In this document: in pieces, positions 36,572 to 44,710 of the stretch
How the letters are laid out: the number at the start of each line of letters is the position of its first letter
How positions within the stretch are numbered: position 1 is the stretch's first letter
NCBI RefSeq assembly: GCF_900112175.1
Contig: NZ_FOYT01000001.1
Span: 310,001 to 374,000 of the forward strand
Length of the DNA stretch: 64,000 nt
Reading direction: 5' to 3'
DNA from: Halogeometricum rufum
Lineage (GTDB): Archaea; Halobacteriota; Halobacteria; Halobacteriales; Haloferacaceae
Notes under the pieces: generated by a model
What the model was told of the DNA's origin: nothing
The model's database searches: none
What the model saw: only the letters and a program-made list of their open reading frames with translations
Position numbers and translations under genes: made by a program

Positions 36572-37459
36572 TCACTCGTCGTCCGATAGCGCCACGTACG
36601 TCTTCCGCAGGGTGACGGGCGTCACGTCGGCGACGGCCGCCGCGTCGGCCTGCGTCAGGTCCGCGCCGAGGTCACGGGCGGCGGTGTAGAGACAGCCGGC
36701 GGCGACGCCGCTCGGGTTGCGACCGCTCGCGACGCCCGACTCGACCGCTTCGGCGGCGTACTCGCGGGCGCGGCGTTCCACGTCGCGCGAGAGGTCGAGA
36801 CGGGTGGCGAAGCGCGGGACGTACTCGACCGGGTCCACGGGGCCGACCGGGAGCCCGAGGTCGCGGTTCAGCGCATCGTACGCGGCGGTCTGTTCGCCCT
36901 CGGTGGCCTTCGCCTCGGCGACGACTTCGCCGACGGTGCGCGAGACGCCGGCGACCCGGCAGGCGGCGTAGACGCACGCGGCGGCGAACCCCTCCAGCGA
37001 CCGGCCGCGCAGGAGGTCCTCGTTCTGCGCCGAGTCGAACAGCGAACACGCGTGGTCGCGGATGCGTTCGGGGAGCGACAGCGCGCTCGTCAGGCGGCGA
37101 ATCTCGGTGAACGCGTACACCTGATTCCGCTCGCGCTTGGTGGAGATGCGAGCGCGGTTGTGCTGGCGGCGCATCCGGGCGAGGCGGCGGCGCTTGCGGC
37201 CCTTGACGCGCGTCGAGCGACCGATTTCGGTCGAGAGGCCGCGGTCGTGCCGGGACCGCGTGAGCGGTGCGCCCGTGCGCTTCGGGTTCCGGTCGTCGTC
37301 GGCGAACGACCGCCACTCGGGGCCGTGGTCGATGGCGTACTCGGCGACGACCAGACCGCAGTCGCCGCAGACCGTCTCCCGGCCGTCGGCGCGGAGGCGG
37401 CCGTCGCATTCGGGGCAGGCGTTCGTCGTCGCGTCGTCGGCGGAGCGTGCGTCACTCAT
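36572..37459 (-). CDS. Transcription initiation factor IIB (TFB)
   Basis: A 295-aa TFB. N-terminal zinc ribbon with CPECDGRL and CGDCG, then B-reader/linker region (WRSFADDDRNPKRTGAPLT), and two cyclin folds; the second ends with DVTPVTLRKTYVAL. It recruits RNA polymerase to TBP-bound promoters. Haloarchaea have several TFBs; this one is a full-length paralogue. A TTTAAATAC element lies about 30 nt before the ATG. Confidence 0.95.
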   Translation of the reverse strand: MSDARSADDATTNACPECDGRLRADGRETVCGDCGLVVAEYAIDHGPEWRSFADDDRNPKRTGAPLTRSRHDRGLSTEIGRSTRVKGRKRRRLARMRRQHNRARISTKRERNQVYAFTEIRRLTSALSLPERIRDHACSLFDSAQNEDLLRGRSLEGFAAACVYAACRVAGVSRTVGEVVAEAKATEGEQTAAYDALNRDLGLPVGPVDPVEYVPRFATRLDLSRDVERRAREYAAEAVESGVASGRNPSGVAAGCLYTAARDLGADLTQADAAAVADVTPVTLRKTYVALSDDE

Positions 37460-37486
37460 CACAATTGAAACTCGGTCCCGATGGAG

Positions 37487-37495
37487 TATTTAAAC
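37487..37495 (-). promoter_or_regulatory. TATA box of the TFB gene
   Basis: The minus-strand sequence TTTAAATAC lies about 28-36 nt before the TFB ATG at 37459, the expected place for a leaderless promoter. The divergent gene is transcribed away to the right. Confidence 0.6.
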
Positions 37496-37622
37496 ACGGG
37501 AGAATTCGGCCGTTCGACGGGTGAAACGCGGCACAGTACCTACCGGTAACCGGTACGCTCTGGTTTCAGATACGAGAACGCTGGCGAAACGGTTTACTGG
37601 GCCGCCGATGTACGACGACGAG

Positions 37623-38147
37623 ATGGGACTGGCGGACATCGCGGACGAGTTGGCGGTGACGACGACGACGCAGGACGAACGGGGCGTCGCGACGGTAGAC
37701 GACACCGACGTGAACCTCGACGCACGCCTCCGCGAGTACGCGGCCGAGTTGCCGTGTACGCCGGAGGCGGCGGCTACCGTCCTCGAACGCCACTCGGCCG
37801 GCGACAGCGTCGGCGACGCGGCGGAGGCGGCCGTCGTCGCCCCGGTGACGGCGGCGAAAGTCCTCCACCGCGCGGGCGTGGAGGGCGTGACGCCGCTGGC
37901 GCCGACGGCCCGGCGCGTGCTTCGCGACTGGCTCGACGGCCGACTGTCGCGCGCGGACGCCCTCGAACTCACCGGGGCGGACGACGCCGAGTTCGCCCTC
38001 GCGGCGTACGTCGAGACGCACGACCCGATACCGGAACTCGCCGACGCGACGCGGCGCGACGCGGCGCGTTCGCTGGGCGGCGACGCACTCGTGCAGAAGC
38101 GCGAGGAACTCGCGGACACGATGTCCGCCTCGACGGACCTCTTCTAG
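37623..38147 (+). CDS. Haloarchaeal conserved protein
   Basis: A 174-aa acidic helical protein with MGLADIADELAVTTTTQDERGVATVDD at its start and PCTPEAAATVLERHSAGDSVGDAAEAAVV, which looks like an HTH-like repeat unit. The ATG at 37623 is favoured by a GTTTACT element about 28 nt upstream; ATG 37608 is possible. Divergent from the TFB gene and overlapping its convergent neighbour by 4 bp. Function unknown. Confidence 0.72.
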   Translation: MGLADIADELAVTTTTQDERGVATVDDTDVNLDARLREYAAELPCTPEAAATVLERHSAGDSVGDAAEAAVVAPVTAAKVLHRAGVEGVTPLAPTARRVLRDWLDGRLSRADALELTGADDAEFALAAYVETHDPIPELADATRRDAARSLGGDALVQKREELADTMSASTDLF

Positions 38148-38926
38148 TTCACGTAGCGTTCGACGCTCGACAGCAGTCCGCCGCCGTCGAACGCATCGCT
38201 CACGTCCCGGCCGACGGCCGCCGCCGCGAGTTCGACTATCGCCCCCGCGAACGCCCCGCCGTCGTCCAGACAGGCCGGCACGCCGTCCGGTTCGACGACG
38301 CCGGACTCTGGTACCTCGCAGTCGGCACCCTCGAACGTCCCCCGCGTGGCGACGACGAGGTCGGCCTCGGCGCCGACGTGCGTGAGGCGCGTCCGCATTC
38401 GCTGGACGGCGTCCGCCCCGCGCGTCGTCCCCGGCGCGACGACGACGGCGCGGTCGGCGGCGTTCACCGCCGCTATCGCCTGATTCGCGGCTATCGGCGG
38501 CACGTCCACCAGCACGTGGTCGAACCGTTCGGCCGCCGCCGTCAGTCGCGTCTCCAGACGCCGGGCGGCGTCCGGCGTCTTCGCCCGCGCGAACCGCTCG
38601 AACGGTGCGAACGCCGGGCAGACCGCGACTCGTCCCGGCACCGCCACGTCGAGCGTTGTCAGTCCGTCCGATAGCGGGGCGTCCGCCTCGTCGGTCAGCA
38701 GTGCCGTCAGGTCGGGCGCTATCTGCCCCTCGACGTGGGCCGCGAGTCCCTGCGTGGCGAACGCGGCGTCGAACACGCCGACGTCCGCACCGTCGGCGGC
38801 GAGGGCGGCGGCGACTTCCAGCGTACACCGCGTCGTCCCCGCCCCGCCCGTCGCCCCGACGAACGCGACGCAGTTCGCCGCTGTCGTTCGGGCTCCGTCG
38901 CCACTCGTGCCGCCGGTGTCGTCCAT
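38144..38926 (-). CDS. ParA/CpaE-like ATPase with altered P-loop
   Basis: A 260-aa SIMIBI-class protein. The Walker A region reads GATGGAGTTRCT (residues 24-35), so both the signature Lys and the general Walker Lys are Thr, while Walker B (HVLVDVPPIA) and the switch region FDAAFATQGL are kept. This resembles CpaE/TadZ-type members, which may not hydrolyse ATP. It could localise a pilus or other assembly. Divergent from the kinase at 39072. Confidence 0.82.
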   Translation of the reverse strand: MDDTGGTSGDGARTTAANCVAFVGATGGAGTTRCTLEVAAALAADGADVGVFDAAFATQGLAAHVEGQIAPDLTALLTDEADAPLSDGLTTLDVAVPGRVAVCPAFAPFERFARAKTPDAARRLETRLTAAAERFDHVLVDVPPIAANQAIAAVNAADRAVVVAPGTTRGADAVQRMRTRLTHVGAEADLVVATRGTFEGADCEVPESGVVEPDGVPACLDDGGAFAGAIVELAAAAVGRDVSDAFDGGGLLSSVERYVN

Positions 38927-39071
38927 GCCTCGCGATGGCCGCGTACTCCACCTAAAACGTCCGGTCTGCGCGACAGTCTTTCACTCCGACGATACGTCCG
39001 TTCGCTGCGGAGACGACGGCACAGAGTCGCTTTCTCCAAACACTTATCCGCGGAGACTTTTTGTAGGCAGT

Positions 39072-41327
39072 ATGATTCGCGATGCAGAGTCCGTCTCCGT
39101 ACTCTGCGTTGACGACGAACCCGGGTTCGCCGACCTCACGGCGACGTACCTCGAACGGTACGACGACCAGTTCGCCGTCACCACGGCGACGTCCGGACCG
39201 GCCGGTCTCAGGACCCTGATGGAGACCGACTTCGACTGCATCGTCAGTGACTACGAGATGCCCGAGATGGACGGACTGGCGTTCCTCGAAGCCGTCCGCG
39301 CGGACCACCCGGACCTCCCGTTCGTCCTGTTCACGGGGGAGGGGTCGGAGTCGGTTGCCAGCGACGCGATTTCGGCGGGCGTCTCCGCGTACGTACAGAA
39401 GGGGGCGGGGACCAGTCACTACCGGACGCTCGCCCGCCGCGTCCGCAACGCCGTCGAACTGGTCCGGGCGAACGCGCGCGCCGAGGAGGCGCAGACGCGA
39501 GCGCGCGTGATACTCGAGAGTTCGCCGGACGCCATCAACGTGACCGTCGACGGCCGGTTCGTGTACGCCAACCCGGCCGCCGTCGACCTGTTGGGCGCTG
39601 ATAGCGAGGCGGAGTTGCTGGGGCGGGACGCCTTCGAGTTCGTCGCTCCGGAGGACGAAGCGGGCACCGAGGAGGCGATATCGCGCCTCGAACGGGACGG
39701 CGCGGTCTCCCAGTCGCGTCGACTCGCCCGGACGCTGGACGGGGAGACGGTTCCGGTCGAGGGGACGGCACGCCCCATCGTCTGGGACGGCGAGGACGGC
39801 GTCGTCGCCATCTTCCGGCGTCGTTCCGAACGGGAGGAACGCGAGTACGAACGGACGCGGTACGCCGCCGCGTTCGCCGGCGCGATGGACGCCATCGTCG
39901 TCGCCGACGACGAGGGGCGGTACATCGACGCGAATCAGAGCGCCTGCGACCTGTTCGGCGTCTCCCGGGCGGAGTTGCTGGACAGACACATCGGCGACTT
40001 CGCGACCGAGGACTTCGCGTTCGGCGACGCGTGGTCGTCGTTCCACACCGCGGGCGAGGACCGCGGCGTCTTCTCTCTGGTCCGCCCGGACGGCGAGCGC
40101 CGAATCGTCGAGTACGCGGCGACGCAGGACGTCGTCCCGGGCGAGCACCTGTCGGTCCTGCGCGACGTGACCGAACGCGCCCGACTGGAGGAACGCCGGC
40201 AGGCCGACCACGAGGCGTTGGAACAGATGCACCGCATCGTCGCCGACAGGGACGAACCGCTCGACGCGAAGGTCGAGCAGTTGCTCGAACTCGGGACCGA
40301 CTACCTGGGCGTGCCGTACGGCTTCCTGACGCGTATCACGGACGAGACGCAGACCGTCGTGGCGTCTGTCGGCGACCACGAACTGCTCCAACCGAACGAG
40401 TCCGGACCGCTCTCGAAGGCGTACTGTCGGAAGACCGTCGTGGACGACGAACTCGTCAGCGTGCAGCACGCGGCGGCCGAGGGCTGGGCGGACGACCCGG
40501 CGTACGAGCGGTTCGAACTCGGCTGTTACATCGGCGCGAAGGTCGTCGTCGAGGGCGACCTGTACGGGACGTTCTGCTTCGCGGGCACCGACCCGCGGGC
40601 GGAGTCGTTCTCCCACGGCGAGGAGGCGTTCGTCGAGTTGCTGGCGCGGTGGGTGGCGTACGAACTCGAACGCCGACGGAACACGGAGGCGCTCCAGAGC
40701 CAGACCGAGCGGTTGGCGGAGTTCGCCTCGGTGGTGAGTCACGACCTCAGAAATCCGCTCTCGGTCGCCACCGGCTACCTCGACCTCGCCCGCGAGGAGG
40801 GCGACCCCGAGCAGTTCGACCGCGTCGAGACCGCTCTCGACCGGATGGAGCGCATCATCGACGACCTGCTGTACCTCGCGCGGGAGAACGAGCAGATACG
40901 GGACACCGAACCCGTGGAGCTAGACGACGCGGTCGAGCAGACCTGGCAGACCGTCGTCGACGCCGACGCGGCGGCGACGCTCTCGACGGCGGGTGACCTC
41001 GGGACGGTCGTCGCCGACCGCAACCGACTGTACCAGCTTCTGGAGAACCTCTTTCGGAACGCGCTGGACCACGTCGGCGACGACGTTCACGTCCGGGTCG
41101 TCGCCACGGCCGACGGGTTCGCCGTCGAGGACGACGGTCCCGGCGTCCCCGCCGAGAAACGCGACGAGGTGTTCGAACAGGGGTACACGACCCATCAGGA
41201 GGGAACCGGCTTCGGCCTCTCCATCGTCGAGCAGATAGCCGACGGCCACGGCTGGTCGGTGGCCGTCACCGAGGCCGAGATGGGCGGGGCACGCTTCGAG
41301 GTGACGGGCGTCGCCAGACCCGAGTGA
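39072..41327 (+). CDS. Receiver-PAS-PAS-GAF hybrid histidine kinase
   Basis: A 751-aa soluble kinase. Receiver domain first (Asp60 in SDYEMPEMDG, Lys of the FVLFTGEG/AYVQKG switch), then PAS 1 (about 145-255), PAS 2 (about 270-375), GAF (about 385-540, QMHRIVADRDEPLDAK then KTVVDDELVSV), HisKA His557 in SHDLRNPLSVA, and HATPase with NLFRNALDH, DDGPGVP and GTGFGLSIV. This is the common HalX/bat-like haloarchaeal plan with a leading receiver. Signal unknown. Confidence 0.92.
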   Translation: MIRDAESVSVLCVDDEPGFADLTATYLERYDDQFAVTTATSGPAGLRTLMETDFDCIVSDYEMPEMDGLAFLEAVRADHPDLPFVLFTGEGSESVASDAISAGVSAYVQKGAGTSHYRTLARRVRNAVELVRANARAEEAQTRARVILESSPDAINVTVDGRFVYANPAAVDLLGADSEAELLGRDAFEFVAPEDEAGTEEAISRLERDGAVSQSRRLARTLDGETVPVEGTARPIVWDGEDGVVAIFRRRSEREEREYERTRYAAAFAGAMDAIVVADDEGRYIDANQSACDLFGVSRAELLDRHIGDFATEDFAFGDAWSSFHTAGEDRGVFSLVRPDGERRIVEYAATQDVVPGEHLSVLRDVTERARLEERRQADHEALEQMHRIVADRDEPLDAKVEQLLELGTDYLGVPYGFLTRITDETQTVVASVGDHELLQPNESGPLSKAYCRKTVVDDELVSVQHAAAEGWADDPAYERFELGCYIGAKVVVEGDLYGTFCFAGTDPRAESFSHGEEAFVELLARWVAYELERRRNTEALQSQTERLAEFASVVSHDLRNPLSVATGYLDLAREEGDPEQFDRVETALDRMERIIDDLLYLARENEQIRDTEPVELDDAVEQTWQTVVDADAAATLSTAGDLGTVVADRNRLYQLLENLFRNALDHVGDDVHVRVVATADGFAVEDDGPGVPAEKRDEVFEQGYTTHQEGTGFGLSIVEQIADGHGWSVAVTEAEMGGARFEVTGVARPE

Positions 41328-41331
41328 CGCC

Positions 41332-41553
41332 TCACTCCCGGTTCGAGACGCCGTAGACGAGGAGGGCGGCGGCGCTCTCCGCGGCGTCGACGCGCGGGAC
41401 GGGGGTCGCGGCTTCGTCTTCGTCGGTCGGTGTTCCGTCCGCGCCGGTCGACGCATCACTCTCGTCGGTCCGCGTCTCGTCCGGCGGTGCATCTCCCCCG
41501 GCGGTCGCCGAACCCCCCTCGACCGTCGACACGGTCGGTTCGCGCGTCGTCAT
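41332..41553 (-). CDS. Small acidic protein, likely disordered
   Basis: A 73-aa protein, Thr/Asp/Glu-rich, ending PRVDAAESAAALLVYGVSNRE. Its ATG overlaps the stop of the gene before it (ATGA at 41550-41553), so the two are translationally coupled. The conserved-looking C-terminal AALLVYGV may be the functional part. Function unknown. Confidence 0.6.
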   Translation of the reverse strand: MTTREPTVSTVEGGSATAGGDAPPDETRTDESDASTGADGTPTDEDEAATPVPRVDAAESAAALLVYGVSNRE

Positions 41554-41918
41554 CGGGCCTCGCGGCCGCCGAACCGGAGGTACGACGTCCCGTGCCGGAG
41601 GTTGTACAGTTCGACGCCGACGCCGACGGCGGCCAGTCCCGCGAGGGCCAGGAGGAAGACGCCCTCGTACAGCGCGACGTACAGGAGGACGAAGACGACC
41701 GCCGTGTGGACCGCCGACGCGAGTTCGTACAGCGGGTGTTCGCGGACGGCGTCGAAGACGCTCGCGGCGAAGATGCCGAGGACGACGACGGCCATCGCGA
41801 CGAACTCGACCGTGAGCGGTTCGTTCGCCGGTCCCACGAGCGCCGCGAGGACGGCCGCCAACGCGAGGAAGACGGCGAGGCGGGACGCGCTGACTCGGTC
41901 CCGGAGGGTGGAGGGCAC
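41550..41918 (-). CDS. Small integral membrane protein
   Basis: A 122-aa membrane protein with four hydrophobic helices (about 12-30, 37-53, 68-85, 88-105) and a basic C-terminus ending SYLRFGGREAR. No catalytic motif seen. Coupled to the small acidic protein downstream. Function unknown. Confidence 0.75.
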   Translation of the reverse strand: MPSTLRDRVSASRLAVFLALAAVLAALVGPANEPLTVEFVAMAVVVLGIFAASVFDAVREHPLYELASAVHTAVVFVLLYVALYEGVFLLALAGLAAVGVGVELYNLRHGTSYLRFGGREAR

Positions 41919-42005
41919 GGTTGCGCGTCGTTCGCCGTCGCGGCGGAAATGTATTCTGGTCGAAACGACGCGCCGGGGCCGCGGTGAACCGTCGGCAGGC
42001 CCCGG

Positions 42006-43259
42006 CTACACGCTCGTCCGCGCGGCGGCGGTGACGGTCACCGTCCGCCGGTCGCCGTCGCGGAGGACGGTCACCTCCACGTCGTCGCCCGGGCGGGTCT
42101 CGAACGCGAGGTGGGCGGCGAACGCCGCGACGGAGGTCACCGTCCGGCCGTCGAGGCCGACGACGACGTCGCCGCCGACGGGGACCTCGCGGCCGTCGAC
42201 CGCGGCCGTCTCGGAACTCCCGCGGAGTATCCCCGCGGCGGGTCCGCCCGGCGCGACGCGCCTGACGAGCACGCCCGTCACGTCTGCCAAGTCGTTCGCT
42301 CGCGCGACTGCGGGCGTCACCTCGACGACCGATATTCGAAGCGTCGCGTAGCGGTAGTCCCGTCCCGCGGTGAGTTCGGGGACGACGGCTTCGACGAGGG
42401 GCACGGGGATGCCGAAGTTGACGGCGACGCCCGCCCCCGAGTTGAGGACGCCGATGACCTCGCCCGCCGTCGACAGAATCGGCCCGCCGCTGTTGCCCGG
42501 GTTCGCCGTCGCGTCCACCTGTATCGCGCCGGGGATGGACGACCCGGTCGGACTGTCGAGGAAGCGCCCCGTCGCGCTGACGACGCCGACCGAGAGGCTG
42601 CCGGGCAGGCCGAACGGCGCGCCGATGATGGCGATGTCCTCGCCCACCGACGGAGGGTCCGCGGCGAGCGAGAGTGGCGGCGCGTAGTCGGGCGGGTCCG
42701 ACGGTTCGAGGACGGCCAGGTCGCCGATGGGGTCGGTGCCGAGCACCGCGGCCGTCCGCCACTCGTCGCGGTCGTAGCGGACGGACACCTCGCTCGCCGA
42801 CCGGACGACGTGCTCGTTGGTGACGATTCGCCCCGCGTCGTCGACGACCCACCCGGACCCGGTTCTGGTCCCCGCGCTCACCAGCGTCACCGAGTCGCTG
42901 GTCCGCTCGTAGAGCCGTTCGAAGACCGACTTCGTCTCCGTCTCGGTCGGCGTGGGCGTCGGTTCCGCCGTTTCGGTCGGCGTCGGCGTCCGCTCGGTCG
43001 GCGTCCGTTCGGTCGAGGTCCCGGTCGCCGTCTCTCCGCGGAATCCCCCGGGACAGCCGGCCAGCGCGCTCAGGCCGCCGCACGCGCAGGCGGCGAGCAG
43101 TCGGCGTCGCGTCACGCGCTTCCGACCGTCCGCGGGCGGTCCGGCCTCGTCGCCGTCGTCGGCCTCGTCGCCGTCGTCGGCCTCGTCGCCGTCGTCGGCC
43201 TCGTCGCCGTCGTCGGCCTCGTCGCCGTCGTCGGTCGCGTCGGAGTCGCTCCCGGTCAC
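42006..43259 (-). CDS. HtrA/DegP-like lipoprotein serine protease
   Basis: A 417-aa secreted protease. A (DDGDEA)5 repeat precedes a twin-arginine signal (RRRLLAACACGG) and lipobox LAGC, so the mature protein is membrane-anchored outside. A Thr/Pro-rich linker follows. The triad is His in VTNEHVV, Asp in GDLAVLE and Ser in NPGNSGGPI, then a PDZ domain (VTGVLVRRVAPGGPAA, VVGLDGRTVTS). It likely degrades misfolded exported proteins. GTG 43259 is the closest start before the repeat. Confidence 0.9.
   Translation of the reverse strand: MTGSDSDATDDGDEADDGDEADDGDEADDGDEADDGDEAGPPADGRKRVTRRRLLAACACGGLSALAGCPGGFRGETATGTSTERTPTERTPTPTETAEPTPTPTETETKSVFERLYERTSDSVTLVSAGTRTGSGWVVDDAGRIVTNEHVVRSASEVSVRYDRDEWRTAAVLGTDPIGDLAVLEPSDPPDYAPPLSLAADPPSVGEDIAIIGAPFGLPGSLSVGVVSATGRFLDSPTGSSIPGAIQVDATANPGNSGGPILSTAGEVIGVLNSGAGVAVNFGIPVPLVEAVVPELTAGRDYRYATLRISVVEVTPAVARANDLADVTGVLVRRVAPGGPAAGILRGSSETAAVDGREVPVGGDVVVGLDGRTVTSVAAFAAHLAFETRPGDDVEVTVLRDGDRRTVTVTAAARTSV
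43143..43232 (-). repeat. Five exact 18-bp repeats coding DDGDEA
   Basis: Five identical 18-bp units (43143, 43161, 43179, 43197, 43215) encode the Asp-rich repeat just before the Tat signal peptide of the HtrA-like protease. Because the unit is a multiple of three, slippage changes length without breaking the frame. Confidence 0.92.
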
Positions 43260-43340
43260 AGCCCTCGTTTCGCACGGTCGGCTGATGGTCGTTTGGATGG
43301 CCGCGTCGCCGGCGCGGTCACGCGCGGCGGTCGGGGACAC

Positions 43341-44537
43341 TCACTCCCTGCCCGCGGCCGTCCCGACGCGCCGCCACGCGACGGCGGTGACGACGAGCAG
43401 GCCGACGAGGGGGACGAACAGGAGGCGCATCGCCGCGGCGACGCCCGAGGCGTCGACGACGAACCCCATGACGGCCGGCACGCCGGCGATGCCGGCCGAC
43501 GAGACGACCAGTCCGAGGGCGTTGACCGGCGCGCTGTGTTCGGGGGCGCTCTCCGTCGCGTACGCCAGCAGCGTCGGGTACAGGCCGGACAGGCCGAGAC
43601 CGATGCCGAACACGCCGACCAGCAGACCGAGTCCCGACGCGAACGCGAACGTGTAGGCGGCCGAGAGCGTGCAGAGCACGCCCAGACCGAGGGCGAGGGG
43701 GACGTAGCCGAACCGCTCGGAGAGCGACCCCGCGAGGAACCGCCCCGGGACGTACGCGACCAGCAGGACGCTCAGCGACACGGTCTCCAGCGACTCGGCG
43801 ACCCGTCCCTGCGCGTACGTGGTGAGCCACGTGAACAGTCCGCCCTCGACGCCGGTCGAGAAGAGGATGCCCGCCGCCATCACCAGCACCGCGGGGCTCC
43901 GACCGATTCGCCGGACGTCAGCGAGGGTCAGCGGGTCGTCCCCGCCCGCGACGGACGGCGACGGCAGGTACCAGACGAGCGCACCGACCGGCAGGAACGC
44001 CGCGCCGAGCGCGTAGTACGCCAGTCGCCAGTCTCCGACCCAGAGCGCGGCGGTGACGGCCAGCGGTCCGAGCGTCGCCCCGACGGCCCACATCATGTCG
44101 TAGTAGCCGAACAGGCGGCCGCGGCGGGTCGGGTAGAGGTGGCTCAACAGCGGTCTGTCGCCGCCGCGGCCGACGCCGGCGAACGCGCCGCGGACGACGA
44201 GGACGGCGAGAAAGACGACGAACGAGGGGGCGAGTCCCATCGCGAACACGCCGACGCCGGTGCCGACGACGCCGACAAGGAGGAGTCGCCGGGTGTCGAC
44301 CCGTCCCGCGACGGCGCCGGCCGCGGCGACGAACACCACGAACCCGACCGTTCCCGCGGGGGCGACGAGCCCCAACAGCCACTCCGGCGCGCCGAAACTC
44401 TCCCGCAACGCCGGGAGCGCCGCGCCCTGTATCTGCAGCGTCGCGCCTTCGAGCGCGATGAACGCGAATATCGCGACCGTCCACCGACGACGGCTGTCGG
44501 CCCGCCGCGTCGCCTCGCCCTCCGTGGCCGTCTCCAT
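43341..44537 (-). CDS. MFS transporter
   Basis: A 398-aa permease with twelve predicted helices. Motif A-like loop AGRVDTRRLLLVG after TM2 and FLAGSLSERFGYVPLALG after TM8 support the major facilitator superfamily. The ATG at 44537 begins METATEGEATRRADSRRRW before TM1. Substrate unknown (drug or metabolite). Confidence 0.9.
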   Translation of the reverse strand: METATEGEATRRADSRRRWTVAIFAFIALEGATLQIQGAALPALRESFGAPEWLLGLVAPAGTVGFVVFVAAAGAVAGRVDTRRLLLVGVVGTGVGVFAMGLAPSFVVFLAVLVVRGAFAGVGRGGDRPLLSHLYPTRRGRLFGYYDMMWAVGATLGPLAVTAALWVGDWRLAYYALGAAFLPVGALVWYLPSPSVAGGDDPLTLADVRRIGRSPAVLVMAAGILFSTGVEGGLFTWLTTYAQGRVAESLETVSLSVLLVAYVPGRFLAGSLSERFGYVPLALGLGVLCTLSAAYTFAFASGLGLLVGVFGIGLGLSGLYPTLLAYATESAPEHSAPVNALGLVVSSAGIAGVPAVMGFVVDASGVAAAMRLLFVPLVGLLVVTAVAWRRVGTAAGRE

Positions 44538-44595
44538 GCGCCGACCACGGGACACCGACCGAACTACCTTTTGAAGACGGTCGGCGACGCGTCGC

Positions 44596-44641
44596 CGCCG
44601 GGGCCCAGCACACTAACCGCCGGGCCCCAGCACACTAACCG
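44596..44641. repeat. Two copies of a 22-bp repeat upstream of the MFS gene
   Basis: The sequence with CCCAGCACACTAACCG occurs twice with 22-bp spacing (44604 and 44626), followed by degenerate copies of similar GC-rich sequence to about 44690. It lies between the MFS and acetolactate-synthase-like genes. Confidence 0.75.
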
Positions 44642-44710
44642 TCGGACCTCGACGCACCGACTGCCGGACCCCCGCACCGACCGCCGGGTACGGCCGCGCC
44701 CGCCCCGGCG

